Source: an uncultured Craurococcus sp. (GTDB taxonomy: Bacteria > Pseudomonadota > Alphaproteobacteria > Acetobacterales > Acetobacteraceae). From it: 58,477 bases of DNA. A program made the translations under genes and the position numbers. Shown here piece after piece: positions 53,826 to 58,477 of the stretch; position 1 is the first letter of the stretch, and the number at the start of each line of letters is the position of its first letter. The notes under the pieces were generated by a model, which did no database searches, was not told the DNA's origin, and worked only from the letters and a program-made list of their open reading frames with translations. The DNA lies in NCBI GenBank assembly GCA_902805545.1, contig CADCTD010000081.1:1-58477 (forward strand), read 5' to 3'.

Positions 53826-55208
53826 TTGGGGGACAGCCTGCGCATGGATGCGCTGCCGCAATTGGGGCCCATGTCGAATGAGCAGGACAGGCGCTTCGGC
53901 AGCGTCAGCCTCAGCGGCTGCTCCGCTGAACACACGATGTCGGGCCTCGCCGACCGTTTCGACAATCAGCATCTGTGGCGGGTGACCCTGCCGGCACTGA
54001 TGTCGCCCGCACATGATGCGGAGATCGCCCTGCCGGAGCATCCGCGGGCCGAGCGCTTCCTGGCCCGCGAGATGCGAAAAGATGCGCGTCGGCTCCTGCA
54101 CGAGACGGAGTGCGACCTCATCCTCATCGACTTCGTCGGCGAGCACCTGGTCAACGGCTTGCGCTTCGAGGGCTGCATCGTCCCCGACATCCGCAACGCG
54201 ATCTTCGAGCCGGCCTGGGCGGAGATCGACTTCTCCGGCCACCCCCTGCTGGCCGGGGCGGAGCTGCTGTCTTCCCTGGAGGAGCCCTATTGGGCGCTGT
54301 GGCGGGACAGCTTCGCTGCCTTCCACGCCGAGATCCTGGCGCCGAAGATCGCGGCCGGGACGCGCGTTGTGGTCCTCGCCCGCCATCTCTGCCGCAGCTT
54401 CCTGGCCGGGGGCGAGGAGCATGGCCTCCAGCTGCCGCCGGAGATGGAGGCGGCGGATGCACGGCTGGCGGGGCTCTATGCCTGGCTGGCCGGGTTTCCT
54501 GGCCTGCACCTCATCCGCTTCGACCGGCCGCTGCTGGTCTCGGCGGAGGATGTTCCCTATGGCGGCCCGTCCCTCTTCCACCCGGTGCGGGAGGCCTTCG
54601 TTCCCGTGCGGGCGGCCGTGCTGCGGCTGATGGGCGAGGCGGAGGCGGCGCGCGCCGCCGAGGTCGAGGCGATCGCCAGGCTGCTGCGCGAGGGCGCGGC
54701 ACGGGCGCATGAGCGGGACCAGGCCCTGGCCCGCGCACAGGCGGCGGAAGCGGAGCGGGAGGCCGCGCGCGAGGCCGCCGCCAGGGCAAACGCGGCCCTG
54801 GCTGCGGCGCATCAGGCGCTGGAGGCGGAGCGGGCGGCCGCGCTCGCAGTGGTCGGGACGCTGGAAGGGAAGCTGCGCCAGGCGGAAGCGGCGGAGGCGG
54901 CGTTGATCGAACGGACCCTCCGCCCGGGCCCGGGCTGGCGGGCGCGGCTGCTGCGCTGGAGCGGGTTCGTGGAACTCGCCCGCCATGCGGCACGGCGGCG
55001 GCGCTGGGCGCGGGCGGAGCGGCTCTACCGGCTCGTGCTGCGGATCAGCCCCCGCCAGCCGGCGCTCTGGGTGCAGCTTGGCCATATGCTGAAGGAGCAG
55101 GGCGCCGTCGCAGCCGCGGCCGGCGCCTATCGCATGGCGGAGCGGCTGGCGCCGGGCGAGAGCGATGCGGCGCGGCACCTCGCCGCCCTCGCTCCCGTCA
55201 TGGCGTGA
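53826..55208 (+). CDS. DUF6270-like protein with coiled coil and TPR
   Basis: About 460 residues. N-terminal GSVSLSGCSAEHTMSG, then LILIDFVGEHLV and a long alpha/beta part to about 280 resemble DUF6270 proteins of polysaccharide loci. A strongly helical Ala/Glu/Arg coiled coil follows (about 285-365), then TPR-like helices (RLYRLVLRISPRQPALWVQL). The start is uncertain: TTG 53826 (AAGGAGG 14 bases upstream) or ATG 53844. Role unknown; perhaps surface polysaccharide handling. The 3' end overlaps the Lrp gene by 11 bases. Confidence 0.6.
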   Translation: MGDSLRMDALPQLGPMSNEQDRRFGSVSLSGCSAEHTMSGLADRFDNQHLWRVTLPALMSPAHDAEIALPEHPRAERFLAREMRKDARRLLHETECDLILIDFVGEHLVNGLRFEGCIVPDIRNAIFEPAWAEIDFSGHPLLAGAELLSSLEEPYWALWRDSFAAFHAEILAPKIAAGTRVVVLARHLCRSFLAGGEEHGLQLPPEMEAADARLAGLYAWLAGFPGLHLIRFDRPLLVSAEDVPYGGPSLFHPVREAFVPVRAAVLRLMGEAEAARAAEVEAIARLLREGAARAHERDQALARAQAAEAEREAAREAAARANAALAAAHQALEAERAAALAVVGTLEGKLRQAEAAEAALIERTLRPGPGWRARLLRWSGFVELARHAARRRRWARAERLYRLVLRISPRQPALWVQLGHMLKEQGAVAAAAGAYRMAERLAPGESDAARHLAALAPVMA

Positions 55209-55677
55209 CGGGCACCCCGGCCTCGTCCTTCGAGGTGCGGATGGTCTGCAGGGTCTGGACGCGCGCCACCATCTCGGCGGCGGTGATGCGGGCGGTCAGC
55301 GCATTCTCATGCGCGGTGTCGCGGGCGACGAGGCGGAGCAGGAAGTCGCCGCCGCCGCGGATCATGTGGCACTCCCGCACCTCGGGCCAATCCTTCACCA
55401 TGCGCTCGAAGCCCTGCAGCACGGCCTCCTTCTGGCTCTCGAGGCCGACGAGGGCGAAGAAGGTGATCTCGTAGCCGAGGGCCACCGGGTCGAGATCGGC
55501 ATGGTAGCCGCGGATGATCCCCTCCTCCTCCAGCCGGCGGACGCGGCGGAGGCAGGGCGGGGCGGAGAGGCCGACGCGGCGGGCCAGTTCCACATTCGTC
55601 ATCCGTCCATCTGCCTGCAACTCGGCCAGGATCTGACGGTCCACCTCGTCGAGGGATGGGTCGGTCTCGATGGTCAT
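55198..55677 (-). CDS. Lrp/AsnC-family regulator
   Basis: 159 residues. N-terminal HTH (LDEVDRQILAELQADGRMTN, SAPPCLRRVRRLEEEGII) and C-terminal RAM/ACT-type ligand domain (ECHMIRGGGDFLLRLVARD). Responds to an amino acid. Divergent from trxB, 161 bases away; threonine dehydratase lies two genes off. Confidence 0.92.
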   Translation of the reverse strand: MTIETDPSLDEVDRQILAELQADGRMTNVELARRVGLSAPPCLRRVRRLEEEGIIRGYHADLDPVALGYEITFFALVGLESQKEAVLQGFERMVKDWPEVRECHMIRGGGDFLLRLVARDTAHENALTARITAAEMVARVQTLQTIRTSKDEAGVPVTP

Positions 55678-55838
55678 GGCCTCTGTTCATTGCCGGTGAC
55701 GGGCGTATCGCGCAATATCATTGCACCGGGCCGACGCCGCAAGACACAGGCATGCCTCGTTCGGCTTTCGCTTGTTCGGCGCGGCGCGGCGCCAAATATG
55801 CTGGCCGACCATCCGATTCGACTGCCAGGAGCCGAGCC

Positions 55839-56819
55839 GTGTCCAACACCCATCGCACGCAACTGCTGATCCTCGGCGCCGGGCCGGCGGGCTATACCGC
55901 CGCCATCTATGCGGCAAGGGCTGGGCTGAAGCCGCTGGTCGTCGCCGGGATGCAGCCGGGCGGGCAGCTCACCATCACGACCGACGTGGAGAACTACCCG
56001 GGCTTCGCCGAGCCGATCCAGGGGCCCTGGCTGATGGACCAGTTCAGGGCCCAGGCGGAGCATGTGGGCGCGGCGATCATCCAGGACGTGGTGACGCGGA
56101 TCGACCTCAAGGCGCGGCCGATCCGGGCGGAGGGCGATTCGGGCGACGTCTACCTCGCCGAGTCGCTGGTCATCGCCACGGGGGCGCAGGCGCGCTGGCT
56201 CGGCATCCCGGGCGAGCAGGCGCTGTCCGGCTTCGGCGTCTCGGCCTGCGCGACCTGCGACGGCTTCTTCTTCCGCGGCAAGGAGGTCGCCGTGATCGGC
56301 GGCGGAAATACCGCGGTGGAGGAGGCGCTTTACCTCTCCAACCTGGCGAAGCACGTCACCCTGGTCCACCGCCGGGACAGCCTGCGGGCCGAGCGGATCC
56401 TGCAGGAGCGGCTTTTTGCCAAGCCGAATGTTACCGTCCTGTGGGATACGATGGTGCAGGAGGTGCTCGGGACCGAGGGCGGGCGCTTCCGCGCCGTCCG
56501 CGCCATCGCCACCCGCCATGCCCGCACGGGCGAGCCGGGGGAACTGGCGGTGGATGGTGTCTTCGTCGCCATCGGGCATGACCCGGCGACCGCGCTGTTC
56601 CGCGGCCAGCTCGGGATGGATGGGGAAGGCTATATCGTGACCGACCCGGGCAGCACCCGCACCAGCATCCCGGGCGTCTTCGCCGCGGGCGACGTGCAGG
56701 ACCGAATCTACCGCCAGGCGGTGACTGCCGCGGGCACCGGCTGCATGGCCGCGCTCGAGGCGGAGAAATGGCTGGCGCACCTGCCCGAGGATGCGCCCGC
56801 CATCGAAGCCTGGACATAA
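55839..56819 (+). CDS. trxB: Thioredoxin reductase
   Basis: 326 residues. FAD motif LILGAGPAGYTAAIYAARAG, QPGGQLTITTDVENYPGF, the redox pair Cys137 and Cys140 (SACATCDGFFF), NADPH motif VIGGGNTAVEEALYL and AAGDVQD. Reduces thioredoxin with NADPH. GTG start at 55839 with CAGGAG eight bases before; the longer frame is rejected. Confidence 0.96.
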   Translation: MSNTHRTQLLILGAGPAGYTAAIYAARAGLKPLVVAGMQPGGQLTITTDVENYPGFAEPIQGPWLMDQFRAQAEHVGAAIIQDVVTRIDLKARPIRAEGDSGDVYLAESLVIATGAQARWLGIPGEQALSGFGVSACATCDGFFFRGKEVAVIGGGNTAVEEALYLSNLAKHVTLVHRRDSLRAERILQERLFAKPNVTVLWDTMVQEVLGTEGGRFRAVRAIATRHARTGEPGELAVDGVFVAIGHDPATALFRGQLGMDGEGYIVTDPGSTRTSIPGVFAAGDVQDRIYRQAVTAAGTGCMAALEAEKWLAHLPEDAPAIEAWT

Positions 56820-56944
56820 CTCCCCACGACGCCGCCGCGCGGCTCCGCTGGGGCCCCGGATGGTCGCTCGATGGCCCGGACCTCGCAGAGCCTGCCATGG
56901 CGGCAGGACACCCCCGCACAGCCGGATTCGATAGGTGCTCATAG

Positions 56945-57832
56945 ATGCCGCTGGACTGGGATAAGCTGCGCGTCTTCCACGCGGTCGCCGAGGCGGGCTC
57001 CTTCACCCATGCAGGGGAGACGCTCAATCTCAGCCAGTCTGCCGTCTCGCGGCAGATCCAGGCGCTGGAGGAGGCGCTCGCCGTCCCCCTCTTCCACCGC
57101 CATGCCCGCGGGCTGATCCTGACCGAGCCGGGCGAGACGCTGAACCGGACGGTGCGCGAGGTCTTCGCCAAGCTGGCGATGACGGAGGCCCTGCTCACCG
57201 AAAGCCGGGAGCGGCCGGCTGGGCGGCTGAAGGTGACCTGCACCACGGGCTTCGGCAGCACCTGGCTGGCGCCGAGGCTCTCGCGCTTCCTGGCGCTCTA
57301 CCCGGATGTCAGCGTGACGCTGCTGCTGGACGACAGCGACCTCGACCTCGCCATGCGCGAGGCCGATGTGGCGATCCGCATGCATCCGCCGCGGCAGCCG
57401 GACCTGATCCAGCGGCACCTGGCGAGCTTCGGCTGGCGGGTCTGCGGGGCGCCGGCCTATCTCAAGAGCGTCGGCGTGCCGGAGCGGGCGGAGGAGCTCG
57501 ATGCGCACCGCATCATCTGCTGGGGCGACCACCGGCCGCCGATCGACGAGGTGAACTGGCTGGCGGAAGCGGGGCGGCGTCCCGGCTCGGCGCGGCGGGC
57601 GGCGGTGGAGGTGAACAGCCTCACCGGCATGCTGCGGGCGGTGCAGAGCGGGCTCGGCCTCGCCGCGCTGCCGGACTACATGGGTCCCGACCTCGACGGG
57701 CTGCTGCAGGTCCTGCCGGATTTGAAGGCGCCGAAGCTCGACGCCTATTTCGTCTATCCGGAGGAGATGCGGCACTCGAAGCGCGTCTCGGTCTTTCGCG
57801 ACTTTCTGGTGGCGGAGCTGTCCGGGCATTGA
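56945..57832 (+). CDS. LysR-family regulator downstream of trxB
   Basis: 295 residues. HTH in the first 60 (LRVFHAVAEAGSFTHAGETL, QSAVSRQIQALEEAL) and a substrate-binding fold thereafter (CTTGFGSTWLAPRLSRFL). A LysR gene beside trxB recurs in alphaproteobacteria, from memory. Effector unknown. The 125-base gap after trxB leaves room for a promoter. Confidence 0.92.
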   Translation: MPLDWDKLRVFHAVAEAGSFTHAGETLNLSQSAVSRQIQALEEALAVPLFHRHARGLILTEPGETLNRTVREVFAKLAMTEALLTESRERPAGRLKVTCTTGFGSTWLAPRLSRFLALYPDVSVTLLLDDSDLDLAMREADVAIRMHPPRQPDLIQRHLASFGWRVCGAPAYLKSVGVPERAEELDAHRIICWGDHRPPIDEVNWLAEAGRRPGSARRAAVEVNSLTGMLRAVQSGLGLAALPDYMGPDLDGLLQVLPDLKAPKLDAYFVYPEEMRHSKRVSVFRDFLVAELSGH

Positions 57833-57944
57833 TCCATGCACTTCGCGCATGGGAGCTGGCCGATTTCACCAATGCTGCACAGCAGTAGCGGGCGTAGGCT
57901 TCGTGCATCCGGTGGTTGCGCCGGAGAGGGTTTCGGGGGTCTCC

Positions 57945-58025
57945 CCTGACATCCTTCGTCTCCCAGACGTGAAGCCTCCCTGTTTGACTTGGCCGCCGCC
58001 CCAACGGGACGGCGGCTTTCTTTTT
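57945..58025 (+). ncRNA. suhB/MmgR (alpha-r8)-type small RNA
   Basis: About 80 bases. The conserved block CTTCGTCTCCCAGACGTGAA followed by GCCTCCCTGTTTGACTTGG, then a GC-rich terminator hairpin, matches my memory of the alphaproteobacterial suhB/MmgR sRNA family (77 nt in Sinorhizobium). CUUCGUCUCCCAGACGUGAAG folds as a stem (CTTCGTCT/AGACGTGAAG), and CCUCCC could pair with ribosome sites. It lies after the LysR gene, with no gene in the remaining 57833-58136. The 5' end is estimated. Confidence 0.68.
57992..58025 (+). terminator. Rho-independent terminator of the small RNA
   Basis: GCCGCCG-ccccaacggga-CGGCGGC stem followed by TTTCTTTTT (58017-58025). The strongest intrinsic terminator I see in the window. 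Confidence 0.85.
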
Positions 58026-58136
58026 GCGCGATCACGGCCTCACGACATTGCCGTAGAAAGACACAAGCGCGCGTGATCGATGCCACAACCCCTGGCTGTT
58101 CTGGCCGGCCCGGCGTTGCTCTGTTACGTTTGGGTC

Positions 58137-58477
58137 ATGCACCATCCCTCTTCGCGGCGCCCGTTTCGGCGCCTGACCGCCAGCCTGACGGCAGTCGCCC
58201 TCCTCGCCGGCTGTGCCACGACGCAGGCCAACCGCATCGGCGCCGATGACGGCACCGATGCCTGCCGGCCGCAGCGGGTCGCGCTCGACTCCACGGGCAA
58301 TTACTATGCGCAGGACATGATCCGCGGCGCCGCCATCGGTGCCGCCTCGGGCGGCCTCCTCGGCGGGCTGATCGGCGCGGCGGCGACGGGGCGGACGCGG
58401 GACATCGCCATCGGCGCCGGCGCGGGCGTGCTGGCCGGCGGCGCGCTCGGCGCGGCGGGCGGCGACCTCGCCGCGAA
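58137..58477 (+). CDS. Glycine-zipper lipoprotein, partial
   Basis: Starts at ATG 58137 and runs off the window edge (113 residues seen). Signal peptide with lipobox LLAGCAT, Cys at about residue 26. Then two cycles of a Gly/Ala-rich pattern (IRGAAIGAASGGLLGGLIGA, IAIGAGAGVLAGGALGAAGG), the glycine-zipper fold of outer-membrane SlyB/YMGG-like proteins. The 3' end is missing. Confidence 0.75.
   Translation, partial: MHHPSSRRPFRRLTASLTAVALLAGCATTQANRIGADDGTDACRPQRVALDSTGNYYAQDMIRGAAIGAASGGLLGGLIGAAATGRTRDIAIGAGAGVLAGGALGAAGGDLAA

Overview
The window is high-GC alphaproteobacterial DNA. Hopanoid genes (hpnA, hpnB, squalene-hopene cyclase), three Bug-type tripartite-tricarboxylate receptors with no membrane partners, hydroxylated-carbon catabolism genes and a carB-greA junction together suggest Acetobacteraceae of the Roseomonas/Rhodospirillales kind. 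That placement is inferred from gene content; there is no rRNA here.

Layout. Positions 1-860 hold only a decayed HWE-type histidine kinase tail. At 862-2172 lies an AppA-like BLUF plus heme-type (SCHIC) blue-light/redox sensor. Positions 2269-4730 are a leftward group with two small proteins, a proteasome-type Ntn-hydrolase carrying the Thr/Asp/Lys triad, and two small neighbours. An OsmC-like protein lacking both redox cysteines, a LysR regulator and a fatty-acid desaturase follow. Positions 8383-12148 hold a glycosyltransferase behind a match to the EcfG general-stress promoter, converging on an overlapping operon of acyl-CoA dehydrogenase-like protein, PIG-L deacetylase and NodS-like methyltransferase. 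A LysR/NmrA divergent pair and the hopanoid operon come next (14494-18791).

Positions 19182-28238 run leftward: lipoprotein, tRNA-Thr(UGU), FKBP isomerase, two tandem Bug receptors, then rpiA-pgl-HAD-zwf with 4-base overlaps (pentose phosphate pathway), preceded by a GH15 glucoamylase-like gene. An unusually AT-rich divergent region leads rightward into sugar-nucleotide genes (epimerase, rfbF), a C-methyltransferase relic and a glycosyltransferase.

Positions 32479-44762 are accessory metabolism: two SDRs, an iron alcohol dehydrogenase, LLM flavin oxidoreductase, DadA-like oxidase, isocitrate-lyase/PEP-mutase family enzyme, haloacid dehalogenase, NUDIX, a Bug receptor and DUF1028. A short dispersed repeat of about 100 bp occurs here at least four times. 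It sits against stop codons and beside gene fragments.

Positions 44780-53731 are core genes: yqeY diverges from a carA whose product carries an N-terminal helix-turn-helix domain and has two palindromes just upstream. An SDR, a LysE exporter and two tiny genes lie between carA and carB, then greA and threonine dehydratase. The end holds a DUF6270-like coiled-coil/TPR protein, Lrp, trxB, a LysR regulator, a suhB/MmgR-type sRNA with a strong terminator, and a lipoprotein cut by the window edge.
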